A DNA stretch of 56,931 bases from UBA6109 sp035366835 (GCA_035366835.1 DAOSIS010000021.1:1-56931); one strand, 5' to 3'; counted from the first letter of the stretch, positions 14,961-24,541 are shown. Numbers and translations: made by a program. The notes: generated by a model not told the origin, from the sequence alone.

Positions 14961-17630
14961 ATGTCCAAGAAGAGAGTGTACGAACTGGCCAAAGAACTCG
15001 GCATGGAAAACAAGGACCTGATCGCGAGGCTCGAGCGGATCGGCATCGCAGTAAAGTCCCATTCGAGCACCCTGGAGGAACACGACATCGAGAGGATCCT
15101 TCAGGAGCTGAAGGCCGGCGAACCGGCGGGCGTGGAGGAGAAGAGGATCAAGTCCACCGTCATCCGCCGCAGGGCCGTCCGCCCGGCCGTGGAAGAGGTT
15201 CCCCCCGCACCCGAACCCCCTCCTGTCGAACCCGCCGCCGAAAAGGCCGGGGAAATGCCCGGCAGGGAAGCGCCGCGGAAGGAACCGGCGCCGGCAGTCG
15301 TTCCCAAGAAGAAAGCGGCAAAGGAAGAAGCCGCCGTGCCGCCGCCCGTCACGGCAAAGGAGCCGTCGGCGCCTGTCGCGGAGAAGGAAGAACCGCGTAG
15401 GAAGAAAGAAGAAGTTTCCGAACCGGGAGCCAAGGCCCCGCAGGAGGCGGGGGCACCCGCCCCCGCGCCGGCGCAGCCGGTCCCGGAAGCGAAGAAGCCC
15501 CTCCCCATCCGGGAAGCGCCCTCCCCGCCGACCGCCCCCGCAGCCGGACGCAAGCCTTCCGTGGAACCGAAAGCGCCGCCAAGGGCGCCCGAGCGGATGA
15601 TCGTAAGCGCGCCCCCGCAGGCGGGAGCGGAAAAGGCGCAGCGGGCGGAAGCGGAAAAACCGAAAAAGAAAGGGAAGAAGCCGGTCGAAGTCCTGATGGC
15701 CGAACCCGTACCCGTAAGGAAGAAGTCGTTCATCAAGAAGGTCGCCGACCGAAGGGACAAGCGGGAAGACCTCGATCACGAGGAGCGGCCCAGCCGGTGG
15801 AGGGAAGAGAAGAAGACCACCGTCCTGAGAATGAAGAAACCGGTGATCACGGTTCCCAAGGCGATCAAGCGGAGGGTCAAGGTGGGCGAGGCAATTACCG
15901 TCGGAGATTTCGCGAAGAAAATGGGAGTCAAGGCCAGCGAGGTCATCAACAAACTAATCGTACTGGGCGTGATGGTGGGCATCAACCAGTCGATCGACCG
16001 GGAGACGGCAACCCTGATTGCCGGCGAGTTCGGTTACCAGATCGAACCCCTTGCGTCGGAAGGCTATGACGAGTCCCTTCTCCGGGTGGAGGCCCCCTCG
16101 ACGAATCTGAAACCGAGGGCGCCGGTCGTTACCATCATGGGGCATGTCGACCACGGCAAGACGTCACTCCTGGACGCCATCCGGCAGACGAACGTCATGG
16201 AGGGGGAGGCCGGAGGCATCACGCAGGCCATCGGCGCCTACCATGTCCGCATCAAGGACCGGGACATCGTCTTTTTGGACACGCCCGGCCACGAAGCCTT
16301 CACCGCCATGAGAGCCCGCGGCGCCCAGGTGACCGACATCGTCGTGCTCGTCGTTGCGGCCGATGACGGGGTCATGGGGCAGACGGTCGAGGCCATCAAC
16401 CATGCCCGCGAGGCCGAGGTTCCGATCATCGTCGCGATCAACAAGATCGACAAGCCCGGGGCCGATTCCGGCAAGGTGAAACAGGCGCTGACGGAATACG
16501 GTCTGGTCTCCGAGGAATGGGGAGGAGAAACCATTTTCTGCGAAGTCTCGGCCAAGAAGAAGACCGGCATCGAGGAGCTCCTGGAAATGATTCTCCTGCA
16601 GGCGGACATCATGGAGCTGAAGGCGGATCCCGACCGGCCCGCCCGCGGCGTCGTCATCGAGGCGAAGCTCGACAAGGGCCGGGGGCCCGTGGCGACGGTC
16701 CTGATCCAGGAGGGGACGCTGAAAGAAGGCGATGCCTTCGTGGCGAAGACCGAATCCGGCCGCGTCCGGGCGATGATCGACGATCAGGGCAGGCGCGTGC
16801 ATGAGGCCGGACCGTCCATGCCGGTGGAGGTCATCGGTTTTTCCAGCGTTCCTCAGGCGAGTACCGAGTTCGTCTGCGTCGAAGACGAAAAGAAGGCGCG
16901 CAACATCTCGGAGTACTGGATCCGCAAGGAGCGGGAAAAGGAACTTGCCGCGACCTCGAAGATCACGCTGGAACAGCTGTATGAAAAGATCAAAGAGGGT
17001 TTCAAGGAGTTCAGCGTCGTTCTCAAGGCCGACGTTCAGGGGTCCCTGGAAGCCCTGACGGACGCGCTGAACAAGCTGAGTACGGCGGACGTCAAGCTCA
17101 AGATCATCCACAGTTCGACGGGTGCCATCACGGAAACGGATGTGATGCTCGCCTCGGCTTCCAACGCCATCATCATCGGTTTCAACGTCCGGCCCGACAG
17201 CCGCGTCGTGGAAATCGCCCAACAGGAGGGTGTGGAAGTCAAGCTGTACGACATCATCTACAATGCCATCGCGGATGTGCGCGCGGCGATGGAGGGTCTG
17301 CTGGAGCCGGAATGGAAGGAAGTCGTTCTCGGCCGCGCCGAAGTCCGGGAGGTGTTCCGGGTGCCCAAAGTCGGCGCGATCGCAGGCAGCTACGTGTCGG
17401 ACGGCAAGATCGCAAAAAGCGCTTCCGTGAAGCTCGTGCGGGACGGAGTGGTGGTGTACGACGGCAAGATCGCCTCGCTGCGGCGGTTCAAGGACGACGC
17501 CCGGGAGGTGGCGGCAGGGCTGGAATGCGGCATCGGCATCGAGGGGTTCAACGATTTCAAGGTCGGCGACGTCCTGGAGGCATATCTCAAGGAGAAAGTC
17601 GCGAGGAAACTCGAGGACCGCAAGGACTGA
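14961..17630 (+). CDS. infB: Translation initiation factor IF-2
   Basis: GTPase that places initiator tRNA on the 30S subunit and promotes subunit joining. There are 889 residues from ATG 14961 (MSKKRVYELAKELG); an in-frame ATG at 14934 is less likely. The N-terminal IF2_N domain (1-50) is followed by a 240-residue low-complexity linker rich in Pro, Ala, Glu and Lys. A second IF2_N-like domain (about 305-365) precedes the G domain: G1 GHVDHGKTS (about 393), G3 DTPGHE (about 440) and G4 NKID (about 494). Domains II-IV complete the protein. The linker is encoded by markedly GC-rich repetitive DNA, so its length may vary between strains. Confidence 0.97.
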   Translation: MSKKRVYELAKELGMENKDLIARLERIGIAVKSHSSTLEEHDIERILQELKAGEPAGVEEKRIKSTVIRRRAVRPAVEEVPPAPEPPPVEPAAEKAGEMPGREAPRKEPAPAVVPKKKAAKEEAAVPPPVTAKEPSAPVAEKEEPRRKKEEVSEPGAKAPQEAGAPAPAPAQPVPEAKKPLPIREAPSPPTAPAAGRKPSVEPKAPPRAPERMIVSAPPQAGAEKAQRAEAEKPKKKGKKPVEVLMAEPVPVRKKSFIKKVADRRDKREDLDHEERPSRWREEKKTTVLRMKKPVITVPKAIKRRVKVGEAITVGDFAKKMGVKASEVINKLIVLGVMVGINQSIDRETATLIAGEFGYQIEPLASEGYDESLLRVEAPSTNLKPRAPVVTIMGHVDHGKTSLLDAIRQTNVMEGEAGGITQAIGAYHVRIKDRDIVFLDTPGHEAFTAMRARGAQVTDIVVLVVAADDGVMGQTVEAINHAREAEVPIIVAINKIDKPGADSGKVKQALTEYGLVSEEWGGETIFCEVSAKKKTGIEELLEMILLQADIMELKADPDRPARGVVIEAKLDKGRGPVATVLIQEGTLKEGDAFVAKTESGRVRAMIDDQGRRVHEAGPSMPVEVIGFSSVPQASTEFVCVEDEKKARNISEYWIRKEREKELAATSKITLEQLYEKIKEGFKEFSVVLKADVQGSLEALTDALNKLSTADVKLKIIHSSTGAITETDVMLASASNAIIIGFNVRPDSRVVEIAQQEGVEVKLYDIIYNAIADVRAAMEGLLEPEWKEVVLGRAEVREVFRVPKVGAIAGSYVSDGKIAKSASVKLVRDGVVVYDGKIASLRRFKDDAREVAAGLECGIGIEGFNDFKVGDVLEAYLKEKVARKLEDRKD

Positions 17631-17672
17631 CGGACGGTCGAGGCCGCCGAGCTCCATGCAGCGGGGGACCGG

Positions 17673-18011
17673 ATGGTTGTGGGCACGGGCATTGTCGAGC
17701 TGAGAATCCCGGAATGCGGGTCGCTGAAGGAAAAAAGGGGGATTCTCAGCCGCATCCTGAAAAGGGTGCAGAACAGCTTCAATGCCTCCGTCGCGGAGGT
17801 GGGGCAGAACGATCATCTCCGCCGGGCCGTCATCGGTTTTTCCGTTGTCGGGAACGACCGCCGCTACATCAACGGCAAGATGGATCACATCCTGAATTTC
17901 ATCGAACGGCTGGAACTTGCCGAGGTCGTGGGGGCGAAGGTGGAGATTGTCAGCATCGAAAACGCCATGGGCGCCCCGTCCTACGAGGAAGGCAAGTATG
18001 ACGACGTATAA
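17673..18011 (+). CDS. DUF503 protein (YlxP-like)
   Basis: A 112-residue protein of the DUF503 family, found between infB and rbfA in many bacteria (ylxP in Bacillus subtilis). It is a small alpha/beta protein with the family-typical start VGTGIVELRIPECGSLKEKR and the motif FNASVAEVG. The biochemical role is not established; constant linkage to infB and rbfA suggests a part in translation or ribosome assembly. Its end overlaps the rbfA start by 14 nt, so translation is probably coupled. Confidence 0.92.
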   Translation: MVVGTGIVELRIPECGSLKEKRGILSRILKRVQNSFNASVAEVGQNDHLRRAVIGFSVVGNDRRYINGKMDHILNFIERLELAEVVGAKVEIVSIENAMGAPSYEEGKYDDV

Positions 18012-18354
18012 GAGGAAGGACCGGTTGGCCGATCAGCTCAAGAAAGAAATTGCCGATATCCTCCTGCGCCAGGTCAAGGACCCGCGCGTCGGTTCCGTCA
18101 CGATTACGGATGTGCAGGTCACGGACGATCTGCGGAATGCGAAGGTCTATTTCGTCGAGATGGGCCGGCAGGGATTCGATCCGCAGACCCTGGATGGTCT
18201 GCAGAACGCCCTGGGATTCATCAGACGGGAAGTCGGGAAGCGCCTTCAGATACGCAGGGTTCCCGAACTTCTGTTCAAGCAGGACGAATCCTTCGTTCAT
18301 GGCGACAGGATCGAGCGCCTTCTCGCGGAAATCCGGAAGGAGGGAGAGGGCTGA
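17998..18354 (+). CDS. rbfA: 30S ribosome-binding factor A
   Basis: Cold-shock-related factor that binds the 30S subunit during late maturation of 16S rRNA. The 118 residues start at ATG 17998 (MTTYKRKDRLADQLKKEI), inside the end of the DUF503 gene. It has the KH-like fold and the family motifs VKDPRVGSVTITDVQVTDDL and the C-terminal VPELLFKQDES. The stop TGA at 18352-18354 overlaps the ATG of the following nrnA gene. Confidence 0.95.
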   Translation: MTTYKRKDRLADQLKKEIADILLRQVKDPRVGSVTITDVQVTDDLRNAKVYFVEMGRQGFDPQTLDGLQNALGFIRREVGKRLQIRRVPELLFKQDESFVHGDRIERLLAEIRKEGEG

Positions 18355-19307
18355 TGGAAGAGGTCCTGGATGCGCTGCGGCGCTTCGATCGCTTTCTTCT
18401 CACGTCGCATGAACGGCTCGACGGCGACGCCGTGGGTTCGGAACTCGCCCTTTGCCGGATTCTGCGTGCGGCGGGGAAGCAGGCCGACGTCTACAATCAG
18501 GATCCGACGCCGGCCAACTATCGTTTTCTGCCCGGCGCCGAGGAGATCCTGAATGTCCTCCCGCCCGTCGAGCGGTACGAAGCCGCCGTTATCCTGGACT
18601 GCAGTGATCTGGAGCGTGTCGGCAGGGAGTCGCAGCGGATCGGTTCGATCCCCCGTCTGATCAATATCGACCACCATGTGTCCAACGGGGGGTTCTGCGA
18701 GCGAACGTGGATCGAGCCTGACGCGAGCTCCACGGGGGAATTGATCTTTCGTCTGGCGGAACGCGGAGGGTTTGCGTTGAGCCCGGAGACGGCCGATTGC
18801 CTTTATACGGCCGTTCTCACCGACACCGGCGGATTCCGTTACGGCAATACAAGGACGGAGACCCTGCGGGCGGCATCGGTCCTGGTGGGCTGCGGGGCCT
18901 CCCCCCAGGCGATCTCGGAGAACGTCTACGAGAGCTACCCCGCGGAAAGATTCCGGCTGCTGGGGATCGCCCTGAGGAGCCTCTCCTTCGATCTCGGCGG
19001 AAAGGTCGGTTCCCTGGTCGTGACGCTGGATGCCATGGCTGCCGCGGGCGCCATACCGGAGATGACCGAGAACTTCGTGGATCTGCCTCGCTCGGTGAAG
19101 GGGGTGGTCGTTTCCATCCTGTTCAGCGAACTGGCGCCGAACCGTTTCAAAGTCAGCCTGCGCTCCAAGGGGTCGTTCAACGTGGAGCGGGTCGCGGCGG
19201 CCTTCCGGGGCGGCGGCCACGTCAATGCCGCGGCCTGCAGGATCGAGGGCGATCTGGAAGCGGTGCGGCGACGCGTGCTGGATGCGATCCGGGAGGCGGG
19301 GTTATGA
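18354..19307 (+). CDS. nrnA: DHH/DHHA1 phosphoesterase, NrnA-like oligoribonuclease / pAp phosphatase
   Basis: Predicted Mn2+-dependent enzyme that degrades nanoRNAs and hydrolyses 3'-phosphoadenosine 5'-phosphate. The 317 residues contain HERLDGDAVGSE (about 20-31; family HxRPDGDA, with Leu for Pro), a metal Asp in ILDCSD (about 79), the DHH triad at 106-108 (NIDHHVSN), the conserved DTGGFRY segment (about 158), and the C-terminal DHHA1 substrate motif GGGHVNAA (about 289). It is linked to rbfA and truB by overlapping stop and start codons, as in many Firmicutes and Desulfobacterota. Members of this family can also cleave cyclic dinucleotide products. Confidence 0.9.
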   Translation: MEEVLDALRRFDRFLLTSHERLDGDAVGSELALCRILRAAGKQADVYNQDPTPANYRFLPGAEEILNVLPPVERYEAAVILDCSDLERVGRESQRIGSIPRLINIDHHVSNGGFCERTWIEPDASSTGELIFRLAERGGFALSPETADCLYTAVLTDTGGFRYGNTRTETLRAASVLVGCGASPQAISENVYESYPAERFRLLGIALRSLSFDLGGKVGSLVVTLDAMAAAGAIPEMTENFVDLPRSVKGVVVSILFSELAPNRFKVSLRSKGSFNVERVAAAFRGGGHVNAAACRIEGDLEAVRRRVLDAIREAGL

Positions 19308-20242
19308 CCAGCGGCGTGATGGTCGTCGACAAGCCGGCCGGCCGGACATCGCACCAGACGGTGACGGAAGTGCGGAGGGCGCTCGGCGTTTCCAGGGCCG
19401 GGCATACGGGCACGCTGGATCCACTGGCCACGGGGGTTCTCCCTGTCTGCCTGAACGAGGCGACGAAACTCGTGCAGTTCCTCTCTGCGGACTGGAAAGA
19501 GTATCGCGCCACGCTGCTCCTGGGCGTAGAGACGGACACGCTGGACACGGAAGGCAGGGTCACGGCCCGGGTCGAGCCGCACGTCGGCGAAGCCGATATC
19601 GCCGAAGTCCTGGGAGGCTTCGTCGGACGTGTGGTTCAGACGCCGCCCCTGATCTCGGCCGTCAAGGTCCGCGGCAGGCCCCTCTACGCGTGGACGAGGA
19701 AGGGCGTGGCGGTCGAACCGGAACCGAGGACCGTTGAAATTGCATCGCTGGAGATCGAACGCTTCGATCTTCCGCACGTGACGTTCAAGGTCCGCTGTTC
19801 CAAGGGCACCTATGTCCGTTCCCTTTGTGCGGATGCGGGCCGCCTCCTGGGATGCGGGGGATGCCTCGCGGAACTGAGAAGGACACGCAGCGGAAATTTC
19901 GATGAAACACGGGCCCTTTCCCTGCACGCCGTGGGCGAAGTCGGCCGGCAGGGCGGGTGGGGCGCCGCCGTCATCTCCATGGTGGACGCCCTTCCGGATC
20001 TGGCCCGGATCCAGATCTCTGCGGAAGATGAGAGGAAGGCACGCGAAGGCCGGCATCCGTCGGCCGGCATGATCGGCCGCTATCATCTTCCTTTTCTTGC
20101 AGCAGGAGATGTGATAATGTTCGTCACAATGGACAAACGCCTGATCGCCATTGGGAAAATGCTGGCTTCCTCTGCACAGGTGTTGTCCATGGAGGAGAAC
20201 CGGCAGGCTGTGGAAATCCTGCGGGTGTTCAATGAAAATTGA
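19304..20242 (+). CDS. truB: tRNA pseudouridine(55) synthase
   Basis: Forms pseudouridine 55 in the T-loop of nearly all tRNAs. The 312 residues start at ATG 19304, overlapping the nrnA stop by 4 nt (ATGA). The catalytic motif GHTGTLDPLATGVL has the nucleophile Asp39. The RNA-binding KGTYVRSL motif (about residue 168) and a C-terminal PUA domain (about 240-312) are present. The PUA-domain end (MDKRLIAIGKM) is complete. rpsO follows after 71 nt. Confidence 0.95.
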   Translation: MTSGVMVVDKPAGRTSHQTVTEVRRALGVSRAGHTGTLDPLATGVLPVCLNEATKLVQFLSADWKEYRATLLLGVETDTLDTEGRVTARVEPHVGEADIAEVLGGFVGRVVQTPPLISAVKVRGRPLYAWTRKGVAVEPEPRTVEIASLEIERFDLPHVTFKVRCSKGTYVRSLCADAGRLLGCGGCLAELRRTRSGNFDETRALSLHAVGEVGRQGGWGAAVISMVDALPDLARIQISAEDERKAREGRHPSAGMIGRYHLPFLAAGDVIMFVTMDKRLIAIGKMLASSAQVLSMEENRQAVEILRVFNEN

Positions 20243-20313
20243 GCGAGGGACTGGATCGTCAGTCGATTCCTCGGAAGCCATCCAAAGATTCTAGGTAGGG
20301 AGGAAAGAAGGCC

Positions 20314-20580
20314 GTGTTAGATTCTGAGAAAAGAAAAGGGATTATCTCAAGTTATCAGGCGCACGAAAAAGATACGGGATCGCCGGAAGTCCAGATCGCC
20401 CTGCTCAGCGCGAGGATCGAATATCTGACGGAGCACTTCAAGGCCCACAAGAAAGACCATCATTCGCGACGCGGTCTCCTGAAGCTGGTCGGGCACAGAA
20501 GACGCCTGCTGGATTACCTGAAGAACAAGGACATGGACCGTTACAAGAGCGTGATCACCCGCCTGGGGCTCAGAAAATAG
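20314..20580 (+). CDS. rpsO: 30S ribosomal protein S15
   Basis: Primary 16S rRNA-binding protein of the platform. 88 residues, starting at GTG 20314 (Shine-Dalgarno GGGAGGAAAGAAGG just upstream). The family signature is complete: DTGSPEVQIALLS (about 20), HxxxHKKDHHSRRGLLKLVGHRRRLLDYL. It ends with TAG. E. coli S15 represses its own translation through an mRNA pseudoknot; the 71-nt leader here is too short on visible detail to claim the same. A very strong hairpin separates it from pnp. Confidence 0.97.
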   Translation: MLDSEKRKGIISSYQAHEKDTGSPEVQIALLSARIEYLTEHFKAHKKDHHSRRGLLKLVGHRRRLLDYLKNKDMDRYKSVITRLGLRK

Positions 20581-20604
20581 CAGAGTCGGTCCGCCCGGGC
20601 ATGT

Positions 20605-20637
20605 ATCCCGCCGGCGACTGCGCGTCGCCGGCGGGAT
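20605..20637 (+). other. Long perfect hairpin in the rpsO-pnp spacer (probable RNA processing site)
   Basis: Arms ATCCCGCCGGCGAC (20605-20618) and GTCGCCGGCGGGAT (20624-20637) pair perfectly over 14 bp with loop TGCGC. No T-tract follows, so intrinsic termination is unlikely. In E. coli the rpsO-pnp junction holds a double-stranded element cut by RNase III, which starts PNPase autoregulation. The position is the same here; shared function is an inference. Confidence 0.75.
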
Positions 20638-20667
20638 GCTTCATCTGATCAAGGAAAGGAATATTTC

Positions 20668-22788
20668 ATGAGTACATCGTACAGCATTGATTTTGCGGGA
20701 AGACCCATTACGTTGAGGGCCCACTATGTGGGCGGACAGGCCGATGGCGCCATCTGGGTCGGCTACGGGGATACGGTCGTGCTGGTGACAGCCGTGTCGT
20801 TGCACAGCGGCAGGGAGGGGATCGACTTTATGCCCCTCACCGTCGATTATGAGGAAAAAACCTTCGCCGCCGGCAAGATCCCCGGCGGTTTCTTCAAGAG
20901 GGAAGGGCGCCCGAACGAGCGGGAGATCCTGACGTCGCGGCTGATCGATCGGTCCATCCGCCCGCTGTTTCCCAAGGGATACACGCTGGAGACCCAGATC
21001 GTCGCCACACTGCTTTCCGTCGATGCACAGAACGACTCCGGCATTGCGGCCATGCTGGGCGCATCTGCCGCCCTGGTGATCTCGGACATTCCCTTCAAGG
21101 GGCCGATCGCGGGGGTCCGGGTGGGGCGTGTCGACGGTAAGTTCGTCTGCAACCCTCCGGCGGATCTCCTGGAAAGCAGCGACATGAATCTTTTCGTCAC
21201 CGGTCGGAAAGTGGAGCCCGGCACCGGCGGAAAGGCCTATGACGTGAATCTGGTCATGCTCGAAGGGGAGGCCGGGGAAGCGGAAGACGACGCCCTGGTG
21301 GACGCGATCGCCTTCGGCCTGGAATCCCTCCGCCCGGTGATTGATCTGCAGGACCGGATGCGCGCGGAGATCGGACGCCAGAAGAGGGACTTCAGTGCAT
21401 TCACCGTGGACGATGCCGTAAAGGCGGCTGTGGACGAAAAGGCGCTGCCGCCGCTGCGGGAGGCTTACCGGCTGCCGAAAAAGCTCGAGCGCTACGCCAG
21501 GCTCGATTCGATTCGGGCCGAGGTCATCCGGAACGTGTCGGGCGACGATCCCCTGAAGAAGGCGTCTGCAGCCAATGCCGTGGAAGCGGCGGAGCGCCGT
21601 GTATTGCGGGAAATGATCTTCCGCGAAAAGCGGAGAATCGACGGCCGGGCCTTCGGCGACATACGGCCGATCAGCTCCGAAGTCGGGATTCTGCCCCGCG
21701 CGCACGGGTCCGCGCTCTTCACCCGCGGCGAGACCCAGGCCCTGGCCGCCTTGACGCTGGGGACAGCTTCGGACGAACAGCGGCTGGATTACGTCTCCGG
21801 CGAAGAGATGCGTTCGTTCCTTCTTCACTACAATTTTCCGCCCTTCTGCGTGGGAGAGGCGAAACCGCTCCGCAGCCCGGGCCGGAGAGAGATCGGTCAC
21901 GGCAATCTGGCGAGGAAGGCGCTTCTGCCGGTTCTGCCGTCCCAGGAGACCTTCCCCTACACCATCCGGATCGTCTCGGAGATCCTGTCCTCGAACGGCT
22001 CTTCGTCGATGGCGACCGTGTGCGGCGGGATCCTCTGCCTGATGGACGGCGGCGTGCCGGTGAAGGATGTCGTCGCCGGAATCGCCATGGGACTGCTCAA
22101 GGAAGGGGACGAGGTGGTCATCCTGTCCGATATCCTCGGGGACGAGGACCATGCGGGCGATATGGATTTCAAGGTTTGCGGAACGAAGCGCGGCGTCACG
22201 GCCATGCAGATGGATATCAAGATCGACGGCGTGACGATGGAGATTCTGAGAAAGGCCCTCGCGCAGGCGCGGGACGGCAGGTTCTTCATCATCGACAAGA
22301 TCAGGGAAACGCTTGCGCAGCCCAGACCGGACATCTCACCCTACGCGCCGCGCATTACCCAGGTCAAGGTGAGACCGGACCGGGTGAGGGACGTGATCGG
22401 CAGCGGCGGCAAGAATATCCGTCAGATCATCAGCGAAACGGGCGTCACCATCGACGTCGAGGACGACGGCACCGTCACGATCGCCTCCAGCGATGCCGAG
22501 GCGGCCGCCCGCGCCGTTCAGATGGTCAAGTGGCTTACCGAGGACGCAGAGATCGGGAAGATCTACCGCGGTACCGTGAAGAAGGTGGTCGACTTCGGGG
22601 CCTTCGTGGAGATTTTGCCGGGGACGGAAGGCCTGGTTCACATCTCCCAGTTGGACAAGGAGCGTGTCAAGAAGGTGACCGACGTCGTCAACGAAGGGGA
22701 TGAGATTCTCGTCAAGGTGATCGAGATCGACAAGCAGGGGAAGATCCGCCTGAGCAGGAAGGATGCATTGGGGGCCGATGTATCGTAA
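20668..22788 (+). CDS. pnp: Polyribonucleotide nucleotidyltransferase (PNPase)
   Basis: Trimeric phosphorolytic 3'-5' exoribonuclease of mRNA decay. The 706 residues carry two RNase PH-like cores (about 1-215 and 315-545) with a helical linker between them, the active-site segment ILGDEDHAGDMDFKVCGT (about 490), a KH domain with IGSGGKNIRQI (about 577-587) and a C-terminal S1 domain (about 628-697). ATG 20668 follows AAGGAAAGG. The 30-nt gap from the upstream hairpin supports autoregulation by processing. Its end overlaps the next gene. Confidence 0.97.
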   Translation: MSTSYSIDFAGRPITLRAHYVGGQADGAIWVGYGDTVVLVTAVSLHSGREGIDFMPLTVDYEEKTFAAGKIPGGFFKREGRPNEREILTSRLIDRSIRPLFPKGYTLETQIVATLLSVDAQNDSGIAAMLGASAALVISDIPFKGPIAGVRVGRVDGKFVCNPPADLLESSDMNLFVTGRKVEPGTGGKAYDVNLVMLEGEAGEAEDDALVDAIAFGLESLRPVIDLQDRMRAEIGRQKRDFSAFTVDDAVKAAVDEKALPPLREAYRLPKKLERYARLDSIRAEVIRNVSGDDPLKKASAANAVEAAERRVLREMIFREKRRIDGRAFGDIRPISSEVGILPRAHGSALFTRGETQALAALTLGTASDEQRLDYVSGEEMRSFLLHYNFPPFCVGEAKPLRSPGRREIGHGNLARKALLPVLPSQETFPYTIRIVSEILSSNGSSSMATVCGGILCLMDGGVPVKDVVAGIAMGLLKEGDEVVILSDILGDEDHAGDMDFKVCGTKRGVTAMQMDIKIDGVTMEILRKALAQARDGRFFIIDKIRETLAQPRPDISPYAPRITQVKVRPDRVRDVIGSGGKNIRQIISETGVTIDVEDDGTVTIASSDAEAAARAVQMVKWLTEDAEIGKIYRGTVKKVVDFGAFVEILPGTEGLVHISQLDKERVKKVTDVVNEGDEILVKVIEIDKQGKIRLSRKDALGADVS

Positions 22789-24022
22789 GACCGTTCTCGA
22801 CAACGGCGTCCGGATTCTCTCCGAACGGATCCCGCATGTCAGGTCGATTTCCATAGGGGCATGGGTCCGCAGCGGGTCCCGTTACGAGACACCGGAAACG
22901 AACGGGATGGCCCATTTCATCGAACACATGCTTTTCAAGGGGACGCAATCGCGGACGGCCTTCGAGATTGCGTCCCTCATCGATTCCGTCGGCGGCCTCA
23001 TGAACGCCGTCACGGGCAAGGAATGGACCTCGTTCTACCTGAAGATCCCCGACCATCACCTGGCCCTGTCGATTGATCTCCTGTCCGATATCTTCAATCG
23101 CTCCCTGTTTGATGAAGAAGAGATCCGGAAGGAGAAGATGGTGGTTCTCCAGGAAATCCGCATGCTGGAGGATTCGCCGGGGGAGAATATTCACGACCTG
23201 TTCGAAGGACATTTCTGGGCAGGACACTCCCTGGGGCGACCCGTCCTGGGGAAGGCCGAGAGTGTCGAAAATTTCCTGCGGGATGCCATCCTGCGCTTCT
23301 TTGGCGACCGCTATGGAGGCGACGGGCTGATCATCACCGCTGCCGGCTGCCTGGACCACGATCCCCTGGTGGCGTTGCTGGCCGATTCCTTTGCCGGCCG
23401 CGGGGGCGAAGCGAAGGACACCCCCTGCGGTGAGCCGTGCCCGCAGAGAACGATCGCGGTCTGGGAAAAGGACCTGGAGCAGGTCCACCTGGTGCTCGGA
23501 TCGGTCGCGCCGTCTTCGGTGAATCCCCGGCGGTTTCCGGGTTTTGTTCTGAACGCTGCGCTGGGCGGCAATATGAGCTCGGTGCTCTTTCAGGAAATCC
23601 GGGAAAAGCGCGGGCTCGCCTACTCCATCTATTCCTATCTCAATTCCTATGCGGATACCGGCTTGATCGGCGTCTATGCGGGGGTCGACAAGGCAGATTT
23701 CGCGGAAGTGGTGGAGCTTGTCCTGGCCGCCTTCCGGCGCATGGCAGGTGAACACCTGCCGGAGGAGGATCTGGCGCGTGCCAAGGAGTCGTTGAAGGGA
23801 AACTATCTGCTGAGCATGGAGAGCACGGACAATCGAATGAGCCGCCTTGCCCGCAACGAGATCCACTTCGGCCGGCCCGTGCCGGTGGAGGAGGTCATCG
23901 CCCAGATCGAGGCGGTGTCCGCCGAGGACGTCCGGCGTCTCGCGGAAGAGATGTTCGACGCCCGGCTGCTGTCGCTGGCCGTAACGGGGCCGATTTCCGA
24001 GGGGGACGTCAGGCTCCCCTGA
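22778..24022 (+). CDS. M16 family zinc peptidase (PqqL/mitochondrial-processing-peptidase-like)
   Basis: The 414 residues start at ATG 22778 (MYRKTVLDNG); an upstream in-frame ATG at 22763 is also possible. The inverted zinc motif HFIEH (His46, Glu49, His50) is intact, as is the downstream metal Glu region (KEKMVVLQEIRMLEDSP, about residues 115-131). The second half has the partner-domain motif REKRGLAYSIYSY. This is the single-chain, about 45-kDa form that follows pnp in many bacteria (YmxG/MlpA group). Substrates are unknown; a role in turnover of small peptides is likely. The start overlaps the pnp stop by 11 nt. Confidence 0.92.
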   Translation: MYRKTVLDNGVRILSERIPHVRSISIGAWVRSGSRYETPETNGMAHFIEHMLFKGTQSRTAFEIASLIDSVGGLMNAVTGKEWTSFYLKIPDHHLALSIDLLSDIFNRSLFDEEEIRKEKMVVLQEIRMLEDSPGENIHDLFEGHFWAGHSLGRPVLGKAESVENFLRDAILRFFGDRYGGDGLIITAAGCLDHDPLVALLADSFAGRGGEAKDTPCGEPCPQRTIAVWEKDLEQVHLVLGSVAPSSVNPRRFPGFVLNAALGGNMSSVLFQEIREKRGLAYSIYSYLNSYADTGLIGVYAGVDKADFAEVVELVLAAFRRMAGEHLPEEDLARAKESLKGNYLLSMESTDNRMSRLARNEIHFGRPVPVEEVIAQIEAVSAEDVRRLAEEMFDARLLSLAVTGPISEGDVRLP

Positions 24023-24043
24023 CGGGAGCCACAGGGTACCGGC

Positions 24044-24487
24044 ATGGAGGAAGTGAGAATCCGGATTCGACGGAGCTCGGGCTGCCAGGACATTCCCCTG
24101 CCCCGTTACATGACGGCCGGCGCCGCGGGGATGGACGTCTGTGCGGCGGTGGAGGGCGAACTGGTGATCCACCCCGGGCAGAGGGCGAAGATCCCGACGG
24201 GCTTTGCCATCGAACTACCGGCCGGCTATGAGGCGCAGATCCGCCCCAGAAGCGGCATGGCGATCCGCAACGGCGTGACGCTGGTCAATTCACCGGGAAC
24301 GGTCGATGCCGACTACCGGGGCGAGATTGCGGTCATCCTGATCAACCACGGCGAAGAGTCCTTCAAAGTGGCGCGGGGAGACCGGATCGCCCAGATGATC
24401 GTGCAGCAGGTCTGCCGCGTTTCCTGGCTGGAGACGGAGGAACTGGCCCCGACGATTCGGGGAGACGGGGGGTTCGGCCACACCTGA
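24044..24487 (+). CDS. dut: dUTP diphosphatase
   Basis: Hydrolyses dUTP to dUMP, keeping uracil out of DNA and feeding dTMP synthesis. The 147 residues have the five trimeric dUTPase motifs: AGAAGMDVCA (motif 1), RPRSGMAIRNGV (motif 2), NSPGTVDADYRGEI (motif 3), GDRIAQMIV (motif 4), and the glycine-rich C-terminal arm RGDGGFGHT (motif 5), which here ends in HT rather than the usual GSTG. It is the last gene of the pnp cluster and lies 22 nt after the M16 peptidase. Confidence 0.95.
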   Translation: MEEVRIRIRRSSGCQDIPLPRYMTAGAAGMDVCAAVEGELVIHPGQRAKIPTGFAIELPAGYEAQIRPRSGMAIRNGVTLVNSPGTVDADYRGEIAVILINHGEESFKVARGDRIAQMIVQQVCRVSWLETEELAPTIRGDGGFGHT

Positions 24488-24541
24488 TCGCGAGCAGGGG
24501 AAGGAGGCGCGGCGGAATCCTGCAGGAGGGAATGCCATCGT

